The notes: a model not told the origin generated them from the sequence alone. Shown: positions 33,290-45,223, numbered from the stretch's first letter. The stretch: DNA of 64,000 nt from Silurus meridionalis (GCF_014805685.1 NC_060896.1:12605389-12669388), one strand, 5' to 3'. Made by a program: numbers and translations.

Positions 33290-33860
33290 CGGGAAGACCC
33301 ATAAGAAGATGCTATAGCATCAATGAACCATCTGCTGAGCGTCTGCTTATGAGCAGGAAGGCCTCTCTTTGGAGGGCCGTAGCAGATGAACAATTGTTCC
33401 GACATCCTCCAGGGACTTGTCCGGCAGACATAGCAGTCCAGTGCTCGGACTGGGCACAGCCGGTTCAATCTCTCCTGTTCTGGGGTCTGGAATGGAGGAG
33501 GATTGAATGCCTGGAGCCTGACAGGTCGTGGGACAACCGAGGGCACCTTGGGGATGTAACCCGCTCTAGGGTGCAGGAAGGCATTGGCCATGCCTGGAGT
33601 GAACTTCAGGAAAGAGGGGGCCACAGGAAGGGCCTGTAAATCACCTACATTCCTCAGAGGGCAGATAGCCAGCAAGAATGCGGTCTTAACAGACAAGTGC
33701 CTCCATGAAATCTCGGCCAAAGGTTTGAGGGGGAGGCTCAGATAGAGCCTCCAGCACTACGGCCAAGTCCTACCCAGGCACTCTTGGATGCACCGGAGGC
33801 CTCAGCGTCCGGGTGCCGTGGAGAAAATGCTGCAGAAGTGTGTCTCTGCCCAGTGAATGC
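33290..33860 (-). pseudogene. DIRS tyrosine recombinase, catalytic domain, truncated (copy D)
   Basis: The minus strand reads RHLSVKTAFLLAICPLRNVG, then DLQALPVAPSFLKFTPGMAN, AFLHPRAGYIPKVPS, PEQERLNRLCPVRALDCYV and LFICYGPPKRGLPAHKQTLS, then RWFIDAIASSYGSS. This is the first half of the catalytic domain of a DIRS-type recombinase. In relatives the first catalytic arginine lies in LRRVGDL; here it is LRNVGDL, with asparagine at that position. The HxxR region and the tyrosine are absent because the frame jumps to the internal complementary region after SYGSS. The domain is separated from its N-terminus by the nested LINE. Confidence 0.82.
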
Positions 33861-33867
33861 CTGGACA

Positions 33868-33868
33868 C

Positions 33869-33941
<73 letters not shown>

Positions 33942-34002
33942 GGATGGATGGATGGATGGATGGATGGATGGATGGATGGATGGATGGATGGATGGATGGA
34001 TG

Positions 34003-34076
<74 letters not shown>

Positions 34077-34077
34077 G
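33868..34077. repeat. (GATA)n(GGAT)n(GATA)n microsatellite, 3' tail of the nested LINE
   Basis: GATA, GGAT and GATA tracts in succession, directly at the 3' end of the inserted LINE read on the minus strand. L2/CR1-like LINEs often end in such tetranucleotide tails. Confidence 0.95.
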
Positions 34078-34748
34078 ATAAAAAATAGTGCAGATGTAAT
34101 GAGGAATAAAAAATATATACTACATAATATGTACATTGTATGTATAATTGTACAGAAGTTATAAACAGTGTTTTTATAGTGATAGTGTAGAGTTCAGTAG
34201 TGTGATGGTGGATGGAAAAAAGCTGTCCCTGAACCTGCTGGTTCTGGCACGTATGCTCCTTCTTAATGGAAGGAGGTTAAACAGTTTATGACTGGGATGT
34301 GAAGAGTCCTTGATAATGTTGTGAGCTCTGCACAGACATCTGCTGTGGTGAAGGTGTTCAATGGCAGGTAGTTGGGTGCCAGTGATGCGTTGGGCGGTTT
34401 TGACCACCCTTTGCAGGGCTTTAAGTTCACACACAGTGGAGCCTCCGTACCATACAGTGATGGAGTTGGTCAGGATGCTCTCGATGATGCAGCGGTAGAA
34501 ACTTGTTAAAATCCTTGGGAACAGATGAGCTTTCTTGAGACTTCTCAAGAAATACAGGCGTTGTTCTGCTTTCTTAACCAGAGCTGTAGTGTTCTTGTGC
34601 TAAGACAGATCCTCGGGGATGTGAACTCCCAGGAACTTAAAGCTGGAGACTTGCTCTACCTCAGTTCCATTGATGTTGGCTGAGAGATGTCTCCTGCTGT
34701 TGGATTTCCGAAAGTCCACTATGAGCTCTTTAGTCTTTGAGGCTTCGA
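34078..34748 (-). pseudogene. LINE ORF2 C-terminal part and 3' end, nested in DIRS copy D
   Basis: The minus strand reads TKELIVDFRKSNSRR (after the RT motif), VSSFKFLGVHI, VKKAEQRLYFLRSLKKAHLF, RCIIESILTNSITVWYGGST, LKALQRVVKTAQRITGTQLP, SHPSHKLFNLLPLRRSIRA and FRDSFFPSTITLLNS. F.FLGVHI, R.YFLR.L, SI..VWYG and S.HPSH..F..LP are the thumb and tail blocks of a fish L2/CR1/Rex-like LINE. The element is 5'-truncated, as expected of target-primed insertion, and interrupts the recombinase gene. Confidence 0.85.
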
Positions 34749-34774
34749 GAAACTAGGGCGTGATATGACGAACT

Positions 34775-35011
34775 TTAGACTTTAATGGTGGACAGAGCCA
34801 ACCCTTTTGCGAACTGCTCCTGCAGAAACTCCAGCACTGAACCAAATGGGCAGTGGACTGGGTCCAATTGGTGCCAGGGGCACCACGCAGTGTACAGGCG
34901 CCATCTCGCGGCATACGACCTCCTCGTGGAGGGGGCTCTGGATTGGAGAATGGTTTCTACCACCTCGGTGGAGAGACCAGAACATTGGAGCTGTGCCCCT
35001 TCAGGGGCCAC
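34775..35011 (-). pseudogene. DIRS tyrosine recombinase, N-terminal core-binding domain (copy D)
   Basis: The 78-residue frame begins after APEGAQLQCSGLSTEVVETI and reads LQSRAPSTRRSYAARWRLYT, AWCPWHQLDP, then GSVLEFLQEQFAKGLALSTI and KV before the LINE junction. S.RAPSTRR.Y..RW..F..WC and the helix FLQE.F..GLA.STI are the SAM-like N-terminal domain of DIRS-type recombinases. The frame ends at the LINE insertion. Confidence 0.85.
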
Positions 35012-35022
35012 AGCCTCAGCTT

Positions 35023-35344
35023 CTACAGCTTGGGGTGGGGGTGAACTATTGCGCCCCCTGTTTGAGAGAGGAAATCCCTCCTCAGAGGAATCTCCAATGG
35101 AAGTTGTTCGAAGAGGGCCACCAAGTCAGTGAACCACGGACATCCTGTCTCCAGGAGGAGACGTACTCCGTCCCAGCGAATTCTCTCCAGAACTCCCGGA
35201 AGCTGCGCGACGGGGGGGAGGCGTAAAGACGCAGCCTCGGCCATGGTTGTACCATGGCATCCGGTCCCGACAGTGCAACGTCTCAACAGACGCGAACAGG
35301 TCTACTTGGGCTTTGCCAAATTGCTCCCAAATCTGCTCCACCAC
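35023..35344 (-). pseudogene. DIRS post-RNase H pol block (copy D)
   Basis: MVEQIWEQFGKAQVDLFASV, ET, then a shift, then QLPGVLERIRWDGVRLLLET, GCPWFTDLVALFEQLPLEIP and LRRDFLSQTGGAIVHPHPKL. It corresponds to the same block in A, B, C and E. At about 35345 it joins a gag remnant that matches copy F (CTTCAACCCGTGGCATGACA). RT and RNase H are therefore deleted. Confidence 0.75.
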
Positions 35345-35794
35345 CTGAGGGTCTCTTCAACCCGTGGCATGACACCATAGCCATAATCCTTAAGCCCCAG
35401 AATGTTGGAATAAACCACAGTCTTAGGGCTGACGGGGACCGAAATGTGTGCTTGGTTTTCTTATATGCCTTTTTTGACAGACAGACAAAAACATAAAATT
35501 TACACAGAGCACTTCATGAACAAACAGAAGCTAAAGCTGGCTTCTCTCCATGTGTGCTTTATACTTCCTGGTTGGGGCATCACCCCGCCGATGACAGCTT
35601 GCCTTCAATTTTGACTGATTAGACTCATTATTCAGAGCATGGACAACGCAGTCGCGTTTGAGTTTGAGCTCGAGTTCCTGAAAGGGAATCATGTTATGAA
35701 TCAAGTCTGGTAAGTATGCTGTTCTCCATTTTACATAAATTAATTAGTTAAAACCAAAAATATAAATTTTAAACTCAATTGTCTAAGAACTAAC

Positions 35795-36010
35795 ATAAGC
35801 ACTGGAATGTAAGATTATGAGTAATGTACCTTTTACAGTCTTATTCAATCATTTGGAATAGCTCAACATTTGGAATAGCTCATAGAATAGCTTAACATAG
35901 AACCAACACCAACTTCTCCATGCCAGAGCCTTTAAACATTCAAAGAGGTCCAGTGTCCAAACTATTCATGAGGTGGAATCCAACTTCTTTAAAGTTCTTA
36001 ATCTGTCTAG
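35795..36010 (-). repeat. L2-like LINE 3' untranslated fragment
   Basis: Matches 23360-23640 in order: GATTATGAGTAATGT, CCTTTTACAGTCTTAT, AATAGCTCAACATTTG, CCAACACCAACT and CCTTTAAACATTCAAAGAGG. Confidence 0.72.
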
Positions 36011-36742
36011 AAAATATAAAAATAACACCTCTGTGTTTCCAAAGTTTTGAATGGCACTGTAATTTGAGATGAAATTTGTTTTATTATATTTACTATATTT
36101 GCAATATCATGTACCTGGTATGCTCCAAAGTTATTTTGGATGATAGACAAATTGGAAACACAGCTGGTGAATGTCTACTGCAGCAGGACAGAGCACTTCA
36201 TTTTCATTTAGAAAACATTCATCAAAGACAATATTTAGTTTGAAACACTAAGTGGCATGTAAACCTGTTTGCCCTTTTAAAATGACATCTTTCAAAAGAA
36301 AAGTAAACGGTTCTTAGCTATGTTTGGTGATTTTAGTTTCATTACAATTTTATTTAAATAAAGGGCAGTTGTCTGGCATACAATACTCAGCCAACATACA
36401 AATATTAAACTAAGGCTTTCATATTGATTAATTCTTCCGTCCATCAAGAATAAATAAAGTGTTGACATTAACAGCCAACTCAGTCATAAAAAAATAGTCA
36501 ATATAAAAAGGAAATTGGTAAGTCTGGTTCTTTTTTGTTAATTAATATTATGATGATACTGTACATTTAATTTGCATATTTGTACATTATACAAGTCTTT
36601 AGGCTACTAAAGTAACTTAAGCAAATTGCAATTTGCTTTGTGAAGACAACACCACTATGTCAGGTCACTGCTGGACTTCAACTCTAATTTCTACCAGACG
36701 TCGCAGCCTTCAAACATAGCCACCCTGGACTCCAATTCCCAG

Positions 36743-36745
<3 letters not shown>
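36011..36745. other. No recognised gene
   Basis: AT-rich, unassigned. Confidence 0.4.
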
Positions 36746-36785
<40 letters not shown>

Positions 36786-36807
36786 ACACACACACACACA
36801 CACACAC
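36746..36807. repeat. (CA)n microsatellite
   Basis: CA tract with a single interruption (CAGACA at about 36780). Confidence 0.96.
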
Positions 36808-38100
36808 TTTCCCACTCTGAGTGTCCCTCTTACTGATTAAGCACAAGCATGCAAAATTACAAGAACATACTGTACAACATATCATTTAGGAAAACAATGC
36901 AAAGTAATATGCTCAGTGTGACTCTTGTTCTTTGCAATGATACTTTCTTGGATATCTTATTACCGAATTGTTTCTGTCCATGATTTTGGTTTCTTTTGCC
37001 CTAATCTAATCTGTTTGTGAACCTGTTTTTGACCATGTTTTGCATTCTTGACATACTAACTATGTTAATCCATCCACTAACAATATGATCCAAATCAAAC
37101 ACTTAGTATTGTTTTTTGCCAATATGTGTTACAGCACTGTGTAATGAAAGTGTTCTAGCGTTTGTATTATAAAACTGTGTTGCATATTACAGCTGGAAAT
37201 TTTGAAAAGATCTTAAAAGATCTTAAAAAAGATATTTTCCAAAAATAATATATCCGAAAAGACTTCCCATAACCTTAAATAATCATTATCAATACTATTG
37301 AAAATCATTAAGTCAATTAACAGAAAGGTTTAATTAGATGTTAATATTTAACCTATATATTAGTAGCGATTAATTAATGATTCAAAGGCTGTTAACAAAC
37401 ACATGTCATTGTTTCACAAGGTTCTCCGGATAATGCATTAACTCATCAATATAAAAACATTGGTCAGGCATTCATTTATTTATTTGTGGATCTTATTTCA
37501 AAAAGAAGATAATAAGCATTACCCATTTATTTGTTGAATTAATAGTTAATGAAAAAGCTTAACAACTGTATTGAACTGTTTGGGCTGACCTTTACCCACA
37601 CTGTCCAGCTTTTCTTGAAAAGTCTGTCTTGTAAATGTCTTAGTAAGTATATCTGCAACCAAATCAATTTATTTTCCTCTGTAAGGCATTGTAGAATTAA
37701 ACCCTGTGAAACTAGCTTATTGGAAATAATTGTATACATATTAATGGACAAAAATATATTAAAATGTAAGTCAGTTATTCTGATTAAGTTTAGGCCAGCA
37801 AAGAAAGCCTTACTGGCCCTGATGGCCTGCCACTGACTGTCTGTATGAACAAGTAGTCAGACACAACATCTTGTAGTGCAAAACAGGGCTTTATTTTATT
37901 GATTCTACCAAAGTGCTGATTCAAAAGGCTATTTGTAACAAAATGGAGTCAGCTCCCTTGCATAGCAATAATGTCATGAAGAATCTGTGACTATAGTAAT
38001 AATCTAAAAGAAAAAAATATAAATGTAATTTTCACCTGGTGTATATTCTTATTCTATTAATATTCCACGTTGCTTCCATTCTCTTGCACTAGTTTCTCCT
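36808..38100. other. No recognised gene
   Basis: AT-rich sequence; open frames near 37540-37840 have no motif. Confidence 0.4.
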
Positions 38101-38104
38101 GAGG

Positions 38105-38400
38105 GTGGAGAAACATGGGCAGTCTAAAGAGATTACTGTGGGTGGTACCACTTCATAACCATGAAGATTCGCTACAATGGGTTGGGACTGCAGTTGCCAC
38201 GAACAGTTTTACACTCAGGTCTGCATCAGTGAACAACTGCTCACCTCACAAAATAGACTTCATGATGAAACTATAATTAATATTTGAATGTCAACCAGAT
38301 GAGGATGGGTTCCCTTTAGAGATGGATTTCTCTCAAGGTTTTTTCTAATATTGTCTCAGGATGTTTTGCTCATTATTGTTACATTTACACAGATAAATTC
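38105..38400 (+). repeat. L2-like LINE 3' fragment, plus orientation
   Basis: Contains TCAACCAGATGAGGATGGGT, TCCCTTTAGAGATGGATT, TCTCTCAAGGTTTTTTCTAA and ATTGTCTCAGGATG, a block commonly found at L2-like 3' ends and complementary in part to 23200-23330. Confidence 0.65.
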
Positions 38401-38770
38401 ATACCTTCAAATTAAATTAAATGTAAGCTCTTCTGGAAAAAGTCAGTGTCATTGCAAAACGTGTATATTTAAAATGAGTGTTGTGAAGTAAGAAAATTTT
38501 ACATATCAAACATGATGCTGACTTGGGTATCATCAAGTATTGCATCCCCAAAAAATACACATGTTCATACACACAAAAAGACAAAAACACATTTAGAAAC
38601 ATGCTATGAGCTTAATTTTGTATTTTTCTTTTTTTTTACCCTCTTTGTTCCAAACACATTCTTTGCTTTCCTTCATTAAAGCTTAATTTACGCCTTTACA
38701 ATATTCTAGGGTCATATTAGTAAAATATTCATGTTGTGAATTCTTGTCAGTTAAGGCTGTGCTTGCATAC

Positions 38771-38772
<2 letters not shown>

Positions 38773-38843
<71 letters not shown>
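38773..38843. repeat. (GT)n microsatellite
   Basis: Pure GT tract. Confidence 0.97.
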
Positions 38844-38844
<1 letters not shown>

Positions 38845-38846
<2 letters not shown>

Positions 38847-39760
38847 CTGTGCACTTGTTTTGTTGTCTTGTTGAAGAATGAACAAACAAATAAGAGTGGG
38901 GGATTTTCTTTTCTTTCTGCACATAAGAGTTAGTATTGAGCATTGGTGTCAAACATGAAGAAGCAGGCCATGAAGTAATGAGGTCGGATCGGAGGAAGAT
39001 AAAGATAAGGGCGGTGAATGCAGCCACTCACAACTTTTCTGAAGGCGCTAAGAGAACATGTAGGTGTGTGTTAGATTCAGGTGGAAGAGAAGGTGTTAGC
39101 AGACATTATAAGGGAGAAAAGTTTGTTCGGAAGAGTGATAGAAAAAGTGTGTTGTGTTTGAATGCATGCCTGTTTTTAGAGGTGTGTTTTGGCTCTGCTG
39201 AGTGAGAGGAATGCAAGCTTTTGTCTTTCTCGAAGGGCACGGAAAACTAGCGCCAAAATACGGTGGAAGCTCCTTACAAATCCCTTTTCTGTTTTATCAT
39301 TCCTGAAACATTACTGAGTTGTCATGACCGTAAACATCACGTCCGTGAAACTTTATCCATGTCACATTCTTAAAGTGATTCTCTATTGATGAACAACCCT
39401 GTGAATGCAGAGTTGTTCAGCAATAGAAACATTTTCTTAAAGGGTGTACTGCTGATGTCCTTGGAGTCTACACAAAACCTATTCTCATGTCTTTTTGCTT
39501 TTTTGATGAATATTCTATACCCACACACTCATCCATTCCAAAGTCACAACGTGTACACACGTGTACATACACTCAAACTGTGAAAAGAGGCCTCAGCCTG
39601 TCCACATCAAACTGTCCAAATTATGTTGTGCATACACTTATTTAGTCAGGAAGCCCGAGTTTATCTGCATAAGCCATGCTAATGTATTCCAAAGCATACT
39701 TTAATCAGCTTTTTATGTAAAGGAACCAAGATATTTCTCTCAGAATTGATACAGGTGCAA

Positions 39761-39766
<6 letters not shown>
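38845..39766. other. No recognised gene
   Basis: Unassigned; open frames lack motifs. Confidence 0.4.
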
Positions 39767-39768
<2 letters not shown>

Positions 39769-39811
<43 letters not shown>

Positions 39812-39840
39812 GTGTCTGTGTGTGTGTGTGTGTGTGTGTG
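39769..39840. repeat. Compound (GA)n(GT)n microsatellite
   Basis: GA tract to about 39809, then a GT tract. Confidence 0.96.
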
Positions 39841-40028
39841 CCCAGGGAATAAAATGATCAAAGGAAACAAGGACTTTCTTTATGGATCACTCTGTCTTTA
39901 TTGTGTTCATTGTCTTTGCTCCAATGGGGCTGAAACGCACAAGGCTTGTCAATTAAAACCCCTTCTCAGTGCTCAATGCTGATAAAATACTTCTTCTGAA
40001 GGCCATGTCATACATTCACATTTGCAGT

Positions 40029-40078
40029 CGTGTGTGTGTGTGTGTGTGTGTTTATATATATATATATACATATTTTTT

Positions 40079-40150
<72 letters not shown>
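40029..40150. repeat. Compound (GT)n(TA)n microsatellite
   Basis: GT tract at 40029-40052, then interrupted TA, then a pure TA tract at 40085-40150. Confidence 0.96.
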
Positions 40151-40156
<6 letters not shown>

Positions 40157-40521
40157 AAAGATGCAAAATTAAAACCTTCAACGCAACACACATTTATACA
40201 AGACGTCCTTTCTTTACTCATATATATAAAATAAAATAAACTCCACTGAAATGAACATATAACTATGGAAAGATTCACAGAAATTATTATTAAAAAAAGA
40301 TTTCCAGAGTGTAAAATTATTTAATAAATATAAAATTAATTATTAATTATTATCTTCATGGAGCTTGCTTTGTGCATGTATATGCTTTACTATTTATTTG
40401 CAGTGAAAAGCTGTCCAACATCATTTATAAAGAAAGCATTTAAATCATTTGAAAATCAAATTTTTCTCTCTTTTTTTTTTTCTCAGGTCGGACATTACAT
40501 CAACAGGCTTTTATCTTTGTT

Positions 40522-40665
40522 ACTCTTCTTCTTCTTTCGGTTGCTCCCATTAGGGGTCGCCACAGTGGATCATCCATCTTCATACCCCCCTGTCCTCTAC
40601 ATCTGCCTCTTTTAAACCAACTACCTGCATGTCTTCCCTCACCACATCCATAAACCATCTGTGAT
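40522..40665 (-). repeat. RTE-like LINE 3' end, minus orientation
   Basis: CTTTCGGTTGCTCCCATTAG, GGGTCGCCACAGTGGATCAT and TGCATGTCTTCCCTCACCAC: reverse complement of the tail at 16160-16383 and 62630-62862. Confidence 0.78.
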
Positions 40666-40669
40666 ACTA

Positions 40670-41967
40670 ATAAAAATGTTATATTTTGGTATAATGTCAT
40701 ACAGCTTTTTTCTGCATTTAAACCTTAAAACAATCCACATGGCTACTTGTACTCTTTTCTTTGGTATGCTACACGAAGCCATTTGGGAATTATGACTTGA
40801 TTTGATTTCCAGTTATATGAACAGCCTTGCTAGCATTTTAGGCCACATTGATATATGGTTAAAAACCTATTTAGACAATCAGAGTAAGACTGACACATTA
40901 TATTTACATGTATAGACAAATAATATAGTATAGTATTTACACTCAAATAATCAGCACCTCTCTCACAATTAATTACCATTTCATTACTAATAAGAAAAAT
41001 GAGATTCAACACTTTGTTGATGAGAGGGATATAGAACATTGCCCAAAATGATTTGAGCTGACAAAAAGGCTACAGTATCTCATATAACTGCTTTTTACAA
41101 ACATGGTAAGCAGAAACGTGTCCCAGAATAAATATGTTTAACCTTAAGGCTCTAAAACAGCAGAAGTCTATATTACATTCCACTTCCTTCAATAAATCTG
41201 GAATTAAAACTAGACAGTTAAAGATTTTTAATTGTTTAGAGTTAGTATTTTTAAATATGACAAGATAGATAGACTCAATTTTACATAAGCGCTGCTGCCT
41301 AAGAATAGTTTTTTGTAAGTTTCTTGAACGCTAAATAACTCAAATGAAGTGTTTATATTTCACAAGCAATGCAATGTTCCAAAAGACTGAATGCCCTAAA
41401 AGGCCAGAAGAAGCCTGTAATAAAGACCTTAACACTTAAACACAGAGTTCAAAGTGTCATAGTAATTAAAGATTGGTTTTGACATTCAAGAATAAGGCTG
41501 GATGGTAACAAAAACGTGTTAAATATGCATCATTTTAAATAAACATCCTATGACCTCCAGACAGAAGTTCAGCTGCAAAGTCACATTGGATCTTGTTATG
41601 TCTGCAGAAAACCGAGCACTTTATTTAACATAAAGCATCACCTGAGGTTAAGTATGTTGGTAAGAGTCTGATGACTCAGGAGTACTTTATTGTTTTATGG
41701 GCTTGTAATTATTGAACAAAATGCTAATTGTGTTTAATTTTAAATAATAGAAAAAAATACTTTATGACCTACTTACATCAAGGCCTAGATGGATAATTCT
41801 ACAAATTCCACATTAGTTTGTTGGGAAATAATGTTTTAGGGACATTTATATCGGAACTGCAACATGACAAGTATTGGTGTAGTATCATGGATGTTTTCTT
41901 TAGTTTGTATGTATGAATGTATGTATAAACATTGCAGATCTGCATTAATTATTATTATTAATTATAC
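40670..41967. other. No recognised gene
   Basis: AT-rich, single-copy-looking sequence up to the DIRS copy E boundary. Confidence 0.4.
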
Positions 41968-41987
41968 ATGGATCCAGCTGATGGTGC

Positions 41988-42160
41988 TCACACCAATATA
42001 AAACAGATGCATTTAGTGGCATACAACCTCCTCGTGGCGGGAGCTCTGGAATGGAGAATGGTCTCAAATACCTCAGTAGAGAGACCAGCCGCTAGGAACT
42101 GCGCCCCCTCAGGGGCCACAGCCACAGCTTCCATAAGTCTGGGTGGGTATGAACCAGGGT
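41988..42160 (-). pseudogene. DIRS tyrosine recombinase, N-terminal start (copy E)
   Basis: VAVAPEGAQFLAAGLSTEVF, then ETILHSRAPATRRLYATKC. It is the start of the recombinase core-binding domain as in copy D (SRAPSTRRSYA). The frame ends at the element boundary. Confidence 0.78.
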
Positions 42161-42210
42161 TCCCCTGCCTGTGAGAAGAGATCCCTCCTGGGAGGAATTT
42201 CACAAGGAGG

Positions 42211-42603
42211 TCACTCGAGGAGGGACAGCAGGTCCGCAAAACAAGGTCTGCCTGCCCACCAAGGTGCCACCAGGAGGAGACGAGCTCTGGCAGATTCTCT
42301 CCAGCACTCCCGGGAACAGCGTGATGGGGAAAAGGCATACAGACGTAGCCTCGGCCACATCTGCACCATGGCCTCTAGCCCCAACGGGCTGCTCCTGGCC
42401 TCTAAAGGGCGTCTGCTCTCTAGTTCAACCAGCCCGGGATGTAAATTGCTCTCAATGAGAGGAGTCTTCCCTGCTACCACAAGAGGATCTGCCACGCCAG
42501 CCTGTACAGGGGGCGAGACTGGGGACCCCACCTGGCGGTTGATGTAGGAGACCACTGACATGTTGTCCGTACAGACCAACATGTGGCGACCTCCCAGGTC
42601 CAC
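42211..42603 (-). pseudogene. DIRS RNase H end and downstream pol block (copy E)
   Basis: RHMLVCTDNMSVVSYINRQV, then GKTPLIESNLHPGLVELESR, LGLEAMVQMWPRLRLYAFSP, then CSRECWRESARARLLLVAP and FADLLSLLE. The expected phrase ALLPGVLERV is shifted out of frame. The block matches copies A, B and D. Confidence 0.76.
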
Positions 42604-42973
42604 CCACCCTGTGAGGGCGTGTTAGCGTTGTTAGTGTCACGCGACGACAAAGAGCTCCCAGGACGGGGCATAGAGACAGGATGGTAGGTTCTCTCCACAC
42701 TTCTAAGATCCGCAGGGCTCGCCACAAAACCTTGATGGTACGGAACAGATTGCCCATTCGGAAGAACCCTCTGTCTCTGAGCCACCACAGGAGGGGTCTC
42801 AAATGGAGGAGGCCAAGTGGGATCACACTGGCCCCTGCTGCCATGAGACCAAGCAGCCTCTGGAACTGCCTCACAGTCAGTGACTGGCGTACTCTTACTC
42901 TTTTAATTGCAGTGCGGATGACTTCGATCCAGGTAGGAGACAATTGTGCTCGCAACACGGTCGAGTCCCACAT
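42452..42973 (-). pseudogene. DIRS RT thumb and RNase H region (copy E)
   Basis: The 173-residue frame reads WDSTVLRAQLSPTWIEVI, then QSLTVRQFQRLLGLMAAGAS, VIPLGLLHLRPLLWWLRDRG and PILSLCPVLGALCRRVTLTT. The LTVRQFQRLLGLMAA.....LGLLHLRPL block is the typical connection between RT and RNase H in DIRS pol. The following frame (42603-42211) carries GRHMLVCTDNMSVVSYINRQ, in which TDN is the late acidic motif of RNase H. A short deletion separates the two, as in copy A. Confidence 0.82.
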
Positions 42974-43139
42974 TTTGTAGCTTCCTCGTTTGCAAGATGT
43001 CTCCCGCCAATGACGTCATGACTGCCTATTGGCCAGATTTTACACATGATTCAGAGCATGAACAACATGGAGGCATTCCCAAAGTGTTTTTGATGCAGCT
43101 TGAGTTCCTAAAAGGAAACTAAAGTAAATAACAATATTA

Positions 43140-43830
43140 GGCTACATATCCCTTGCTTGCAATAACTGCATCAAACCAAAGGTTGGTGATTAACTTGGCC
43201 AGTCTAAAACCTTCCACATCTTTCCTGTGATGAAGCCTTTTGTTGTGTTTGCAGTGTGTTTTGGGTCATTGTCTTGCTGCATTAAGATCACCCCTATTAT
43301 ATCCGTGGGTTGTTTCTGTGGGTTGTTAAATTAAATTCTGCTCCTACCATTTCATCATCAATAATAGACCCATACAACACCCATACAACAAGCAGCCAAG
43401 CAAGCCTAATTAAGGATATTACCTTCACCATTCTTGAGCTTGTATGTTTTACAATCCTGAGCAGTTTTTCTACCTATTTTGGTTCATCTTGTTTCCAGAA
43501 TGAATGGTGGCTCTTCTCTGTATTTCTTTCAATCTAGCTTTCGGATTCCTATTGCTGATAAGTAGTTTGCATCTTGTGTTTTGGCCTCTGCAGTATATTT
43601 CTGCATTTGATGTCTTCAAATGTTTGAGGTTGCTGGTGATGTCACTGATGGTTGTTTTTGTGTTTATCTCCATCTTCACAATGTTTCACTAACTGCTGTC
43701 GTTTTCCTAGGCTGACCTGCTCCATGTCTGGTTGTTAATAGACCAGGGGTTTCTCTTTCATTACAAATTGTTGTCTTGACTTTGACAATTGTTTGTTCCA
43801 TGGCTGTGATCAATTTTCCCTTTAACAAAA
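43140..43830 (-). pseudogene. Tc1-like transposon, decayed transposase
   Basis: The minus strand reads KMEINTKTTISDITSNLKHL, matching the start of the second DNA-binding helix in Tc1-like transposases (TTVSDIT.NL). On the plus strand, blocks TTGGCCAGTCTAAAACCTTC, TTTTGGGTCATTGTCTTGCT, GATAAGTAGTTTGCATCTTG and CTGACCTGCTCCATGTCTGG follow the expected order. The two ends are not clear, and several deletions exist. Confidence 0.75.
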
Positions 43831-43839
43831 AATGCAATA

Positions 43840-44460
43840 TTAACAGGAAAACCACAGAGCTCCAATAAGGAGTAGAGTTTTAGAGCTATAAAGTATTTAA
43901 ACAAATGATTTAACATGGCAAACCTGGTTCCAATCATTTTGATCACTTGAAAAATTTGGAGAGTCGTATTAAAAACAACTAGACAACTTAGTAAAAAACA
44001 AAATGGTACATTATGACATACAGTATGCAAACATGATAAATGACAACATTTAAGACAAAGTAATTAAAGGCCTTGAAAAATATAGCTATTGTTATGAACT
44101 GGAAAAATTTGGAAGTTGTGAATATTGCACCCTCATTGGCTAGTTTGTGATATGTGATAAGCCTTTTGTCTGTTGTTAATAACTTTCCGCCGCATCACTT
44201 TCTTCATAGATGTTGTATCTTGAGCAATATGTTCAATGTTTGTCCCAGTACTTCATATATGATGGTGTGCACTGTAGGGATGACTGGTGAAGCTAAGCTA
44301 TTTGTGCACAGAGAACTGTGATTCATTATGACCAGGTCCAGTCATGACAAAGTGCTTTGTCATTAGAGAGACAGACTCTTCTGTGCCTAGACAAACTCCA
44401 TTTCTCTCATCCCCCCACTCACATAAACAGGTGCGCAGGGATAGTGAAGAGTATCCATCA
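43840..44460. other. No recognised gene
   Basis: AT-rich, unassigned. Confidence 0.4.

Positions 44461-44462
<2 letters not shown>

Positions 44463-44520
<58 letters not shown>
44463..44520. repeat. (CA)n microsatellite
   Basis: Pure CA tract. Confidence 0.97.
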
Positions 44521-44521
<1 letters not shown>

Positions 44522-44523
<2 letters not shown>

Positions 44524-45223
44524 CCCTGAATGCCCATCACTGACTCAATAGAACTAACCTCATAATCAAGCTTTAATAAACATAAAGGCTGCTGTTCAAA
44601 ACAGAGCCATTTGCAATTAGTAAACTGAGTGGGTGATTGTTGTACAGGGTGTTTCCACACCTCCTAATAAAATTAAGATTATTTTAGGATTCCCATTTAG
44701 CCAACACAAAAATTGGCAGGTGCCATATGCCTCTGAATTTATTAATGTTTCTATGTGTGTATGTATGTTTGTGAGAATGGGTTTTGGGAAAGGGACAGGG
44801 AGGGGAGGGGCCGTTGTTGATTTCAGGGCAACAGAATGAGATTGAGAATATTCCATGGAAAATAAGTTAAATTTCATTCAATATGAGAGTTGTTCTCTCA
44901 CAAGAGCCATAAACATATCATTTGTTTGGTTCGCTTATGTTTTGAAAGTCCATGCCAGCATGAAGACTGTTGCTGTAATACATGCTTGTCACCCAGTTTA
45001 TGTGTATTTTAGTAATACAGCAATACACAGATCTTTATTACTCGCTCCCTCTCTTTTTCTCTCACTCCACCGCCTTATAATGTACCACAGTGGTTATGAA
45101 GTTCTGAGGTGTTTGCTCTGAGACTCAGTTTCATTTCCTGTGCGAGACAGAACACTCCACTAAGGTAATACTGAATCTCACTAACACTAGACTGTGCTGC
45201 AGAGGATCTGTAATGAGCTGGGG

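Larger units (their letters stand above)
33021..35689 (-). mobile_element. DIRS-type retrotransposon copy D, deleted and carrying a nested LINE
   Basis: The inverted repeats can be paired: GTCAAAATTGAAGGCAGG, CTGTCACCGGCGGGGTGACG and ACCAGGAAGTATAAAACACA on the left (33028-33095) against GGCATCACCCCGCCGATGAC and TGCCTTCAATTTTGAC on the right (35574-35618). The right outer end runs to 35689. The left outer end (GTCTCTAGG...) is missing. Minus-strand order: ITR, short gag remnant (about 35490-35360), post-RNase H pol (35344-35023), recombinase N-terminus (35011-34775), inserted LINE (34748-33868), recombinase catalytic part (33860-33300), internal complementary region (33193-33266), ITR. Confidence 0.87.
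41972..43119 (-). mobile_element. DIRS-type retrotransposon copy E, ITR joined to RT thumb, 3' truncated
   Basis: Minus-strand order: right outer end (43119, bounded by AAC), ITR (TTTGTAGCTTCCTCG to ATTCAGAGCATGAACAAC), then at about 42966 a direct jump into the RT thumb, RNase H, post-RNase H pol and the first part of the recombinase, ending near 41972. Gag and the RT palm are missing. The jump follows the words GTCGAGTCCCACA; in copy A these words continue in pol (883-895), so the junction is a deletion. Confidence 0.87.

Noticed and set aside
33738..34136. CRISPR-like regular repeats
   Set aside because: A plain GATA/GGAT tetranucleotide tract with no spacers, in a vertebrate-type genome.
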